NCBI RefSeq assembly: GCF_005937985.2 | Contig: NZ_CP042172.1 | Location: forward strand, 2,480,001-2,544,000 | DNA: 64,000 nt | Origin: Arthrobacter sp. KBS0702 | Lineage (GTDB): Bacteria > Actinomycetota > Actinomycetes > Actinomycetales > Micrococcaceae | Reading direction: 5' to 3' | Shown here: piece by piece, positions 52,634 through 61,436 of the stretch | Layout: the number at the start of each line of letters is the position of its first letter | Numbering within the stretch: position 1 is the first letter of the stretch | Position numbers and translations under genes: made by a program | The notes under the pieces: model-generated | The model's database searches: none | What the model was told of the DNA's origin: nothing | Seen by the model: the letters and a program-made list of their open reading frames with translations, nothing else

Positions 52634-54088
52634 ATGACCTCTAACCCACTTAATCCGTCCAACGGGGACGACGAACCCAAGGATCCGCTGGCAGAAATGC
52701 TGCAGAACCTGATGGGCGGCAAGGGCATGGGGGACATCGATCCGGCGGAGCTCGCCAAGGCCGCCGGACTGCCGGACGACCCGAACCTGCTGGCCCAGAT
52801 GTTTTCACAGGTCCAGGCCATGATGAGCGCGTCCTCGGACGGGCCCGTGAACTGGCAACTGGCCCATGAGAATGCCCGCCGGGTGGCCGCCAGCGGGTCG
52901 GACCCGTCCGTCACCGCCGCTCAGTCCCGTGAGGTCGACGAAGCCCTGCGGCTTGCCGAGCTGTGGCTGGACCAGGTCACCGAACTTCCCGCCACCGGAC
53001 TGATCGGCCGGGCCTGGTCCCGCGCCGAATGGGTGGAGGAAACGCTCGGCACCTGGAAGCGGCTGACGGAGCCGGTCGCCAACAGCATCGCCAACGCACT
53101 GTCTTCCGCCATGACCGAGCAGATGCCCGAGGAAATGAAGTCCATGATGGGCGGCGCCTCCTCGATGCTGCAGAACATGGGCGGGGCTATCTTCGGCATG
53201 CAGCTGGGCCAGGCGATCGGTGCCCTCTCCGCCGAAGTGGTCAGCTCCACCGACATCGGCGTGCCCCTTGCCGACCTGGAAATGGCGCTGCTGCCTGCCA
53301 ACGTGGCGAAGTTCGGCGAGGGCCTCAGCCTGCCGGAGAACGACATCCGACTCTTCCTTGCGGTCCGCGAAGCCGCCCACGCCCGGCTCTTCGTCCAGGT
53401 GCCGTGGCTGCGCGGCCACCTGCTCGGCGCGATCGAGGCCTACGCCCGCGGCATCCACATCGACACCTCGAAGATCGAGGAGCTGGCCCGCGAGCTGGAT
53501 CCGAGCAATCCGGAGGGCATCCAGGAAGCCCTGTCGCAGGGCGTCTTTATGCCGCAGCGGACCCCCGCCCAGGATCAGGCGCTGGAAAAGCTGGAGACGG
53601 CACTGGCGCTCGTGGAGGGGTGGGTTGACGAGCTCACAGCCGCCGCCACCGAGAAGCTGCTGCCCTCCGCGGCGGCGCTGCGCGAGACCGTCCGGCGCCG
53701 GCGTGCCACCGGCGGCCCGGCGGAGCATGCGTTCTCGTCCCTCGTCGGCCTGGAACTGCGGCCCCGCCGGCTGCGCGAGGCCGCCACGCTGTGGGCCCAG
53801 CTCAAGGAAGAACGCGGCGTGGAGGGCCGGGACGCCATCTGGCAGCACCCCGACCTGCTGCCCACGGCGGAGGACCTGGACGACCCGAAGGGCTTCAGCG
53901 AACGCCGGAAGCTGGCCGAGGCCAGCGACACCGAGGTCGACGACGCCCTGCAGAAGCTGCTCAGCGGCGGCTTCGACGCGGCTGCTCCGGATGCCGGGCC
54001 GGACGGCGCGGACGATTCCGGCCCGGCCGCGGACGATTCCGGCGACGAACCGGGTGCCGGCGGGAACGGCGGCAACCCCAAGGCCTGA
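52634..54088 (+). CDS. Zinc-dependent metalloprotease-like protein (DUF2342 / zincin_2)
   Basis: The 484-residue protein has a Met/Gly-rich N-terminus (LAEMLQNLMGGKGMGDIDPA), a helical middle with WSRAEWVEETLGTWKRLTEP, and the zincin-like block FLAVREAAHARLFVQVPWLR with an E-x-x-H motif. DUF2342 family members occur in actinobacteria near uvrD2 and UPF0182 genes; some are called F420-associated or putative hydrolases. The C-terminus is low-complexity acidic (GPDGADDSGPAADDSG). ATG 52634; the gene is divergent from the PDZ protease, with 235 bp holding both promoters. Confidence 0.87.
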   Translation: MTSNPLNPSNGDDEPKDPLAEMLQNLMGGKGMGDIDPAELAKAAGLPDDPNLLAQMFSQVQAMMSASSDGPVNWQLAHENARRVAASGSDPSVTAAQSREVDEALRLAELWLDQVTELPATGLIGRAWSRAEWVEETLGTWKRLTEPVANSIANALSSAMTEQMPEEMKSMMGGASSMLQNMGGAIFGMQLGQAIGALSAEVVSSTDIGVPLADLEMALLPANVAKFGEGLSLPENDIRLFLAVREAAHARLFVQVPWLRGHLLGAIEAYARGIHIDTSKIEELARELDPSNPEGIQEALSQGVFMPQRTPAQDQALEKLETALALVEGWVDELTAAATEKLLPSAAALRETVRRRRATGGPAEHAFSSLVGLELRPRRLREAATLWAQLKEERGVEGRDAIWQHPDLLPTAEDLDDPKGFSERRKLAEASDTEVDDALQKLLSGGFDAAAPDAGPDGADDSGPAADDSGDEPGAGGNGGNPKA

Positions 54089-54095
54089 CGGCGAC

Positions 54096-54752
54096 TCAGC
54101 GGGGGGCGCCCTCGAGCTCGCCCGCTGCGTCGACGTCGTCGGCGGTGCCCTCGACGTCGCCGCCGTCGCCCTCCCCGGCCGGGAGGCCGCGGGCGGTGGC
54201 AAAGGACACGCCTTCCAGGAAAGCCTTGGCACGTTCGGTTTCCGGGTAGGCCGCCAGCAGCCGCCAGAACGCCGCATTGTGGGCCGCCACCAGCAGGTGC
54301 GCCAGTTCGTGCAGGAGCACATAGTCGATGACCCACTGCGGCATCGGCTGCAGCTTGTGGGAGAGCCTGATGGTCCCCTCCGAGGGCGTCGCCGAGCCCC
54401 AGCGGGAGTTTTGGTTCGTCACCCAGCGGACCGAGGTCGGGACGGCCCGGCCGCCCAGATACTTGGCCGAGAGCTCCGCCGCGTGGGCCGCCAGCCCGGC
54501 GTCGCTGCCGACGCGGCGCTTGCCTGCCGCCTTGTGGCCGCGGGTTCCCTGCAGGCGAAGCTTCTCCAGCATCCGGTGTACCCATTCGCGCTCCTGCGCG
54601 CCGCTGAAGTGCGCGGGGATAGCGACGACGGCGGTGCCGTTTTCCCAGAAGGCGGCCACGGTACGGCGCCGGCGCGCCGAGCGGCGCACTTCCACGGGCG
54701 CGCCGTCCGCGGTGGTCAACGGCGTGTTGCTGCGATTCCCGGCGCCGGCCAT
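54096..54752 (-). CDS. YgjP/DUF45-type metallopeptidase
   Basis: The 218-residue protein has the zinc motif YVLLHELAHLLVAAHNAAFW (HELAH 148-152, third ligand His158) and SVRWVTNQNSRWGSATPS, exactly the pattern of YgjP-like (SprT-related) metallopeptidases. ATG at 54752 overlaps the uvrD2 stop by one base (TGATG). It is translated with UvrD2, which suggests a role in DNA-protein processing, but no substrate is known. Acidic, Gly-rich C-terminus. Confidence 0.88.
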   Translation of the reverse strand: MAGAGNRSNTPLTTADGAPVEVRRSARRRRTVAAFWENGTAVVAIPAHFSGAQEREWVHRMLEKLRLQGTRGHKAAGKRRVGSDAGLAAHAAELSAKYLGGRAVPTSVRWVTNQNSRWGSATPSEGTIRLSHKLQPMPQWVIDYVLLHELAHLLVAAHNAAFWRLLAAYPETERAKAFLEGVSFATARGLPAGEGDGGDVEGTADDVDAAGELEGAPR

Positions 54753-56950
54753 CAGAGCGTGGAGCTTTCGACCAGGACTGCCAGCACGGTCTCGCCGTAC
54801 TTTTCCAGCTTCGAGGCGCCCACCCCGGGCAACTTGGCGAGCTCTTCCAGGGATTCCGGCCGCGCCTCGGCGATCGCGGTCAGGGTCGCGTCGGTGAAGA
54901 CCACAAATGCGGGGACATCGGCCTCCAGGGCCACCGCCTTCCGCCACTGCCGCAGCGCGTCGAAGGTCTGTTCCTCGTAACTCGGCGGGCACTGGCTGCA
55001 CCGGCCCACCTTGCGTTCGGCGCCGGAGGAGAGCATGCTGCCGCAGACCCGGCACGACGCCGGCGCTGCCGCCTTGCGGCGCGGCGCGGCGCCCTTGCCG
55101 CGGACGGAGGAGCTGGCCACCGAGTCGGGCCGCAGCCCGTCGAGGAAGCGCGAGGGTTTGCGGTTGGCCCGGCCGCCGGGGGTCCTGGCGGTGGACCAGG
55201 ACAGGTACAGGTGCTCCTTGGCGCGGGTGATGCCGACGTAGAGCAGGCGGCGTTCCTCATCCACCGCCTCGGGGGTGTCCGCAAAGGAGATCGGCATCAG
55301 GCCTTCACTCAGGCCGACCAGGAACACGGCTTCCCATTCCAGGCCCTTGGCCGCGTGCAGCGACGCCAGGGTCACGCCCTGGACGGTCGGGGCGTGTTGC
55401 GCCAGCGAGCGTTCCTGCAGTTCGTTCACGAAGTCCGCGAGGCTGAACTCCGCTCCCCTGCTGATGACCAGTTCGTCGGCGAGGGCCACCAGGGCGGCGA
55501 GGGATTCCCAGCGTTCCCGGAGGGCGCCTCCGCTGTGCGGCGCCGCGTCGGTGTAGCCGAGGGAGGACACGATGTCGCGGACCAGCTGGCCGAGGGGCTC
55601 GGGCGCGGCGGTTTCGGCGACCGCCCGGGTGGCGGCCCGCAGTTGCAGGATCGCGTCCCGGACTTCCTTGCGGGCGAAGAACCGTTCGCCGCCGCGGAGC
55701 TGGTAGCCGATGCCTGCCGAGGCGAGTGCCTGTTCGTAGGCCTCCGACTGGCCGTTCGTGCGGAACAAGACGGCGATCTGGCTGGCGGGCGTGCCCGCGT
55801 CGAGCAGCGCCCGGACCTTGACCGCGACGGTCGCGGCCTCGGCCTCGTCGTCGGAGCATTCGGTGAACTGCGGCACGGGTCCGGCGGGCCGCTGCGCCAC
55901 CAGCTGCAGCGGCGCGGCCCAGGCGGCGTCTGCCACGGGGCCGCCGCTGCGGCGGCCGGCCAGCAGCTCGTTGGCCAGCTTCACCACCTGCGGGGTGGAA
56001 CGGTAGTCCCGGATCAGCTTGACCACGGTGGCGTCCGGGTACTGGCCCTTGAAGCCGAGCAGGTGCTTGGGCGATGCGCCCGTGAAGGAGTAAATGGTCT
56101 GGCTGGCGTCGCCGACCACACAGAGGTCATCGCGGCCGCCCAGCCACAGTTCCAGGAGGCGCTGCTGCAGCGGCGAAACGTCCTGGTATTCGTCCACCAC
56201 GAAGTGCCGGTACTGCTCCCGCACCGTGGCGGCGACCTTGGGGTCCTCCTGCAGGATGCCCACGGTGATCAGCAGCACGTCTTCGAAGTCGATGACGTTC
56301 CGGTCCGTCTTGACGTCCTCGTAGGACTGGAACACCCGGGCGACGGCGGTCAGGTCGAACCCGCCCGGGGTGCCGCGGCCCTGCGCCTTTTCCAGGTAGT
56401 TGGCCGGGGTGAGCATGGACACCTTGGCCCACTCGATTTCGGAGGCCAGGTCCCGGATGGAGGCCCGGTCGGTGCTGAGCCGCAGCCGGCGTGCGGCCTC
56501 GGCGATCATTTGGGCCTTGTGGTCGAGCAGGTTGGGCAGTGCGCCGCCGACGGCCTGGGGCCAGAAGAACTGGAGCTGGCGCAGCGCAGCTGCGTGGAAG
56601 GTGCGGGCCTGCACGCTGCCGACGCCCAGGTCGCGGAGCCTGCTGCGCATTTCCGCGGCGGCCCGTGCGGTGAAGGTGACGGCCAGCAGCCGCTGCGGGC
56701 TGTACACCCCCGAGTGCACCCCATACGCGATGCGGTGCGTGATGGCCCGGGTCTTGCCGGTGCCGGCGCCCGCGAGCACGCACATGGGGCCGTTCAGGGT
56801 GCTGGCCACCTCGCGTTGTTCGGCGTCCAGGCCGCCCAGGATCCGTTCCTCGAGGGACCGGGTGTCCGGTGCGGGCGGTTCGCCGGCCGGTATGCCGGAT
56901 TGGGGTTGTCCGGCCGGGAAGGCGCTGGACTGGAAGATATCTGTGTTCAC
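54752..56950 (-). CDS. uvrD2: ATP-dependent DNA helicase UvrD2
   Basis: SF1A helicase. The 732-residue protein has a Walker A of form LAGAGTGKTRAITHRIAYG (about 58-76), motif II VDEYQDVSPLQQ, GDASQTIYSFTGA (motif III), TLASLHAAKGLEWEAVFLVG and VGITRAKEHLYLSWS (motif VI), a four-cysteine zinc segment (CRVCGSMLSSGAE to RCSQCPPS) and a C-terminal HRDC domain. The HRDC and Cys4 pieces distinguish UvrD2 from UvrD1/PcrA; mycobacterial UvrD2 is essential. GTG at 56950. Confidence 0.94.
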   Translation of the reverse strand: MNTDIFQSSAFPAGQPQSGIPAGEPPAPDTRSLEERILGGLDAEQREVASTLNGPMCVLAGAGTGKTRAITHRIAYGVHSGVYSPQRLLAVTFTARAAAEMRSRLRDLGVGSVQARTFHAAALRQLQFFWPQAVGGALPNLLDHKAQMIAEAARRLRLSTDRASIRDLASEIEWAKVSMLTPANYLEKAQGRGTPGGFDLTAVARVFQSYEDVKTDRNVIDFEDVLLITVGILQEDPKVAATVREQYRHFVVDEYQDVSPLQQRLLELWLGGRDDLCVVGDASQTIYSFTGASPKHLLGFKGQYPDATVVKLIRDYRSTPQVVKLANELLAGRRSGGPVADAAWAAPLQLVAQRPAGPVPQFTECSDDEAEAATVAVKVRALLDAGTPASQIAVLFRTNGQSEAYEQALASAGIGYQLRGGERFFARKEVRDAILQLRAATRAVAETAAPEPLGQLVRDIVSSLGYTDAAPHSGGALRERWESLAALVALADELVISRGAEFSLADFVNELQERSLAQHAPTVQGVTLASLHAAKGLEWEAVFLVGLSEGLMPISFADTPEAVDEERRLLYVGITRAKEHLYLSWSTARTPGGRANRKPSRFLDGLRPDSVASSSVRGKGAAPRRKAAAPASCRVCGSMLSSGAERKVGRCSQCPPSYEEQTFDALRQWRKAVALEADVPAFVVFTDATLTAIAEARPESLEELAKLPGVGASKLEKYGETVLAVLVESSTL

Positions 56951-57044
56951 TTCTGCTGCTCAGTCGTTGGAGGGTCTGCGTCGGAGGCGCCGCAGTGTGG
57001 AACGGGCGGCAGGGGCGGTGCCGCGTCGCGTTGTCACGGGGACG

Positions 57045-58166
57045 TCATGCGTCGTCCGTGCGGTCCTGGATGACGCCGCCGTACCAGTGCTCGATCAGGG
57101 CGCGGGCGATCGAGAGCCTGCTGGAGATGACGATTTCGCCGCTCAGCACCGCTTCCTGCAGCTCGGCGCGGCTGAACCAGCGTGCCCGGGTGACCTCGAC
57201 GCCGTCGGGCGTGGCCTCGGTGTCCGCCGTCGTCGCCGTGAAGCCGAGCATAAGCGAGGCCGGGAAGGGCCAGGACTGGGAGCCGAGGTACTGCGACGCG
57301 GTGACACGCACGCCCACCTCCTCGCCGATTTCGCGGATGACGGCCTGTTCGAGGGATTCGCCGGGCTCGACGAAGCCGGCCAGGGTGGAATAGGTCCGCG
57401 AATCCTGCGGGCCCCCGCCGCCCAGCAGCAGCCGGTCGTCCGGGCCGACGACGGTGACGATGATGGCCGGGTCCGTGCGGGGGTAGTGCTCGGAGTTGTC
57501 CGAGGGGCAGCGCCGGACCCAGCCGCCGGCTTCGGGCACGGTTGCGGCGCCGCAGCGGGGGCAGTGGGTGTGGGTGGCGTGCCAGTTGGCGATGGCGCTG
57601 GCCTCGATGAACAGGGCGGTGTCGGTGGGGTCCAGCTGGGCTGCCACCTCGCGGAAGCCCGCCCACTGGGCCCCTGCCGGGATGCCCTCGACGTGCTGCT
57701 CGAAAGGCTCGGCCCGGACCTCGAACTGTTCGGGCAGGATGAACAGCACGTACTGGGTTCCGGCGGCCGCGGAGGCCCCGGGAAGGGCCGAGCCCAGGTA
57801 GATCACTTGTTCCGGCGCGTACTCGGTTCCCCGGAGCCGCGCGGCGAGGCCGGCTGCGTCCAGGAAGACGAGGCCTTCGCCGCTGACCAGGGCCTGGCGC
57901 CGCGAGAGAAGCATCGCCTGCACACCGCCGGTACGCAGCAGGTCCGCCAGCATGTCCGGTTTTAGCCTGGCCGCGGAACCGCGGTCGATCAGCGCGGGGC
58001 GTACCGGAAGAACGGTGTCCCGCAGCCGGTTGGCGGGCGGGCTCTCGATAGCGGCGCGGGCCACCGCGGCTCGAGCAATGTTGTCGGTATGTGGCCCGGC
58101 ATTCTGGCCGGTAGTTTGGCCGGTACTTTGGCCGGGACCGGACTCCGGTGGCTCCGCAAGACTCAT
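57045..58166 (-). CDS. nudC: NADH/NAD diphosphatase NudC (Nudix)
   Basis: Hydrolyses NADH to NMNH and AMP and removes NAD caps from RNA. The 373-residue protein has an N-domain, a zinc-ribbon CPRCGAATVPEAGGWVRRCP and the Nudix box (GFVEPGESLEQAVIREIGEE) followed by the NudC signature SQSWPFP. The fourth zinc cysteine is missing (CPSDNSEHYPRTDP, usually CxxC); a nearby His could replace it. ATG 58166 has GGTGGG upstream; the frame extends further as antisense. The position beside uvrD2 is the usual one. Confidence 0.92.
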   Translation of the reverse strand: MSLAEPPESGPGQSTGQTTGQNAGPHTDNIARAAVARAAIESPPANRLRDTVLPVRPALIDRGSAARLKPDMLADLLRTGGVQAMLLSRRQALVSGEGLVFLDAAGLAARLRGTEYAPEQVIYLGSALPGASAAAGTQYVLFILPEQFEVRAEPFEQHVEGIPAGAQWAGFREVAAQLDPTDTALFIEASAIANWHATHTHCPRCGAATVPEAGGWVRRCPSDNSEHYPRTDPAIIVTVVGPDDRLLLGGGGPQDSRTYSTLAGFVEPGESLEQAVIREIGEEVGVRVTASQYLGSQSWPFPASLMLGFTATTADTEATPDGVEVTRARWFSRAELQEAVLSGEIVISSRLSIARALIEHWYGGVIQDRTDDA

Positions 58167-58243
58167 GTACCCACCGTACCGACCCCCGCCGACAATTGAC
58201 ATTTCCCCAAGGCGGGGCGCGGCCGCCCCGGCACTGATCCAAC

Positions 58244-59494
58244 TCAGGATTCGACGTCGGCTGCGGCAATTGCCTTGTCGGTGAGGATGGGCATCATCGC
58301 GAGCAGCGCGAGGGTGAGGACGCCCATGATGCCGAACATGGCTTGAAGGCCCAGCCACTGGGCCAGCAAGCCGCCTGCCGCGGCACCGAGTGGCATGGTG
58401 CCCCAGGCCAGCAGGCGGTAGGCACTGTTGACTCTGCCCAGCAGGCGGTTGGGAGTGATGCGCTGGCGCAGGGATACGGTGATGACGTTCCAGAGCACGA
58501 TCAGGATGCCGCCCACGAAGAGGATCGGGCCCAGGACGTAGGGATTATTGGTCATGGCAGGTGCGCCCACGAAGAGCGCGCACCCGAAAATCGTGAGCAT
58601 TAGGGACTTCGACCTGCCCAGCCTGGCCTCCGCCCACTCGGAGGTGAAGGAACCAATGAAGGCGCCGAGGGCGGACGCCGTGAGCAGCAGGCCGAACCCC
58701 GCCTCGGACAGTTTCATTTCCGACGTCGGCCCCACGGCAAAAAGCACCAGGACGGCGAAAGCGGCGCTGGATGCGAAGTTGAACACTCCCGTCATGACCG
58801 CGAGCGTGCGGAGGACCTTCTGGTGCCAGAGGAACCGCAACCCCTCGCCGATATCGAAACGCAAAGTTGTCTTTTGTTCCCGCTCCATGCGGAAACTCCC
58901 GGGGACCAGGAACAGGCAACCGACGGCGGCAAGCCACAGCGCCGCCGGCACGGCAAGACCTGCAACGAGGCCCACGGCCACCAGCAGTCCGCCCAGCGGA
59001 GGGCCAACAAACTGATTGGCGGTGAGCTCGACGGCGTAGAGGCGGCCGTTGGCACGCGAAAGCTGATCCCGGTGCACCACTTGGGGCATGATCGACTGCG
59101 CGGAGGTGTCGTAGAGCGTTTCGGCCACGCCGACCATCAAGGCGACAACATACAGGGCCCAGATGGAGCCGAAATCCAGCAGGAGGACGGCGACCAGGGC
59201 GGCGGGCAGCAGTCCCCGGCCGAGGTTGGCCCACAGCATGAGCTTGCGCCGGTCCAGCCGGTCGGCCAGCGCTCCGGCAGTCAGAGCGAAGACAAGCCAG
59301 GGAAGTGTCGCCGCCACGCTCAGCCCGGCAATCAGCGTGGGTGACTGCGTGAGCTGAATGGCCAGCAGCGGCAGGGCGATCTTGAAGACCCCGTCCGCGA
59401 GGTTGGACAGCCCGGACGAGGTCCAGAGTTTCCAGTAGGACGCGCCCAGGGGCGCACGGTTCCGTTCCAACACCATCGCGGTTTGATCGGTCAT
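58244..59494 (-). CDS. MFS exporter
   Basis: The 416-residue inner-membrane protein has about 12 helices and MFS motifs: AGALADRLDRRKLMLWANLG after helix 2 (motif A), VELTANQFVGPPLGGLLVA near helix 5, and WLGLQAMFGIMGVLTLALLA. It is of the enterobactin/macrolide-exporter class (DHA3-like), which often exports drugs or siderophores. Start ATG 59494; an ATG six codons upstream is equally possible because neither has a strong ribosome site. Divergent from an ArsR-type regulator 75 bp away, which likely controls it. Confidence 0.9.
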   Translation of the reverse strand: MTDQTAMVLERNRAPLGASYWKLWTSSGLSNLADGVFKIALPLLAIQLTQSPTLIAGLSVAATLPWLVFALTAGALADRLDRRKLMLWANLGRGLLPAALVAVLLLDFGSIWALYVVALMVGVAETLYDTSAQSIMPQVVHRDQLSRANGRLYAVELTANQFVGPPLGGLLVAVGLVAGLAVPAALWLAAVGCLFLVPGSFRMEREQKTTLRFDIGEGLRFLWHQKVLRTLAVMTGVFNFASSAAFAVLVLFAVGPTSEMKLSEAGFGLLLTASALGAFIGSFTSEWAEARLGRSKSLMLTIFGCALFVGAPAMTNNPYVLGPILFVGGILIVLWNVITVSLRQRITPNRLLGRVNSAYRLLAWGTMPLGAAAGGLLAQWLGLQAMFGIMGVLTLALLAMMPILTDKAIAAADVES

Positions 59495-59569
59495 AGCTGA
59501 ACCATTCCGCATCGATTGAGAAAATTCAAGGGGATTGGAGTCCAGTACATCGGTTTGTAGGATGGGTCC

Positions 59570-60106
59570 ATGAAAGAGCACACAAGCGCGGAGGAAGAAA
59601 GGCCAGCCGCAAGCGCCCGGGAAATCAAGGCGCTGGCCCATCCGCTGCGCTTGCGGATCCTGCGCCTGTGCGGGCTCCACGAGCTGACCAACAAGCAGCT
59701 CGCCGACCGGCTGGGCCAGGATCCGGGGACCATGCTCTATCACGTGCGGCAATTGCTCTCCACCGGGTTCCTTGAACCCGCGGAAGTCCGCACGGGAGAA
59801 AGTGGTGCGCTGGAGAAGCCGTATCGTTCCACCGGGCGGTCCTGGCATCTGGACGCCGCACTGGGTGAGGCTGGTCCGGACGGTCCGCTGGCACCGGTGG
59901 ACGCGTTTCGGGAAGAATTGACGGACGCGGGGCCGGACGCACTCGCCAGCCTCTCCCGCTTTGTCCTGCACCTCTCCGAGTCCGACGCCGAAGACCTCCT
60001 CACGCGCGTCCACGCGGTGCTGAGCGAATACACCGCCAGCGACCGGCAGCGGTCGGAGCAACCCGCCTACGGCGGCATCTTTGTCCTGCACCGGTCGTCG
60101 GACTAG
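59570..60106 (+). CDS. ArsR/HTH_20-type regulator of the divergent MFS gene
   Basis: The 178-residue protein has an N-terminal winged helix (REIKALAHPLRLRILRLCGL, LTNKQLADRLGQDPGTMLYH, VRQLLSTGFLEPAEVRTG, about 18-80) and a C-terminal helical part (GPDALASLSRFVLHLSESDA). It lacks clear metal-binding cysteine motifs, so it may sense an organic ligand exported by the divergent MFS transporter. ATG 59570. Confidence 0.87.
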   Translation: MKEHTSAEEERPAASAREIKALAHPLRLRILRLCGLHELTNKQLADRLGQDPGTMLYHVRQLLSTGFLEPAEVRTGESGALEKPYRSTGRSWHLDAALGEAGPDGPLAPVDAFREELTDAGPDALASLSRFVLHLSESDAEDLLTRVHAVLSEYTASDRQRSEQPAYGGIFVLHRSSD

Positions 60107-60214
60107 GCTCTTGGCCCCCGGCGGCACTGACCGCCCGGCGCTATTTCGGGCCGATCTTTCAGACTCGCCGCGATGCATCGCCGTCTTGGGCGCGGCTCAA
60201 TCTACCGTGGAAGC

Positions 60215-61426
60215 GTGAGAAGAAAACCAATCGAACTGGCAGCAGTAGCAACGGCGGCAGTCCCCGGCCTGACCCCGACTGCCGTGAGCTCCGCGCCCGA
60301 CGATCCGGCGGACTTCGACTCCGCCCTTCTCCTGGACACCGAAGGCAAGCGCTGGCGGGTGCGTTCACCCCGGCACGCCGAGGCGAGTGCGCGGCTGGAA
60401 ACCGAGTTCCTGGTGCTGCGCGCCTTCGCCCCCGGCATCCGCGCCGAACTCCCGTTCCTGATGCCGACCGTGGCGGGCACCGTCCGGCAGGGCGAGCTCA
60501 GCACCTTCGTCTACTCCCACCTGTCCGGGGCAACCCGCTCGGTCGAGGAACTCAGCGAGGGCTCCTCCGCGCTGGCGAAGGAAATCGGCGCCGCCCTCGC
60601 GGCCATCCACGACCTCCCGCACTCGCTGGTCAGCAACGCCGACCTGCCGAGCTACACGCCGAATGAGTTCCGCCAGCGCAGGCTCAATGAACTCGACCAG
60701 GCGGCAACGACGGGAAAGATCCCGCCCCTGCTGCTGCGCCGCTGGGAACACGCGCTGGAGGACGTGTCGCTGTGGCGCTTCAACCCCAGCGTGGTGCACG
60801 GCGACCTCCATGAGGACAACCTCATGGTCGACGGCGACCGGGTCACAGCGGTGACCGGCTGGACGGACCTGCGCATCGGCGACCCGGCCGACGATATGGC
60901 CTGGCTGGTCGCGTCCAACGACCAGGACTTTGTGGACACGGTGCTTGCGCAATACTCCTCCAGCCGCCGGGACGCGCCCGACGCGCACCTGCTGCGCCGC
61001 GCAGCATTGTCCGCGGAGTTCGCCCTGGCCCAGTACCTGGTCAAGGGGCTCGCGGCAGGGGACCAGGACATGACGGACGAGGCGGAGTCGATGCTGGCGG
61101 TGCTGGCCGAGGACGTCGCCGAGCACGGCGGGCAGCCGATCAGCGTGGAACCGTTGCCCCGGCCGGCCGTGACCGTACAACCGATCGGTCCGGAGACCGA
61201 GGGCACGGCGCCCGGCCCGGACCCGCTGCCCGCCAGCGGCGCCGTGGCAGCCGTCCACGTCACGCCGATCCCCCGCGATGAGGACCAGAGCGCAGCCGAC
61301 GAGAGCCCGGCCGACGAGAGCGCAGCCGACGAGAGCCCGGCCGACGAGAGCGCAGCCGACGGCCCGGCCACAGCGGATGACACCTCGACGACGGCCCTCA
61401 CGGTCGTTCCGGCGAAGCAGGACTAG
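60215..61426 (+). CDS. Aminoglycoside/macrolide-phosphotransferase-fold kinase
   Basis: The 403-residue protein has an APH fold: FDSALLLDTEGKRWRVRSPR at the N-lobe, the catalytic loop NPSVVHGDLHEDNLMVDGDR (Asp and Asn) and WTDLRIGDPADDMAWLVAS (the D-P-x-D-D metal motif). Relatives act on macrolides, aminoglycosides or sugars and homoserine. A C-terminal tail of about 80 residues ends in SAADE/SPADE repeats and TTALTVVPAKQD. GTG at 60215 (VRRKPIELAAV) is the likely start. Between the MFS/ArsR pair and the helicase-nuclease gene, with the latter convergent. Confidence 0.85.
   Translation: MRRKPIELAAVATAAVPGLTPTAVSSAPDDPADFDSALLLDTEGKRWRVRSPRHAEASARLETEFLVLRAFAPGIRAELPFLMPTVAGTVRQGELSTFVYSHLSGATRSVEELSEGSSALAKEIGAALAAIHDLPHSLVSNADLPSYTPNEFRQRRLNELDQAATTGKIPPLLLRRWEHALEDVSLWRFNPSVVHGDLHEDNLMVDGDRVTAVTGWTDLRIGDPADDMAWLVASNDQDFVDTVLAQYSSSRRDAPDAHLLRRAALSAEFALAQYLVKGLAAGDQDMTDEAESMLAVLAEDVAEHGGQPISVEPLPRPAVTVQPIGPETEGTAPGPDPLPASGAVAAVHVTPIPRDEDQSAADESPADESAADESPADESAADGPATADDTSTTALTVVPAKQD
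61289..61363 (+). repeat. 15-bp tandem repeat inside the phosphotransferase-fold gene
   Basis: Five contiguous 15-bp units coding SAADE or SPADE alternately (61289-61363). In-frame expansion of an acidic disordered tail; unit number may vary among strains. Confidence 0.85.
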
Positions 61427-61436
61427 CCCCGGTCCG

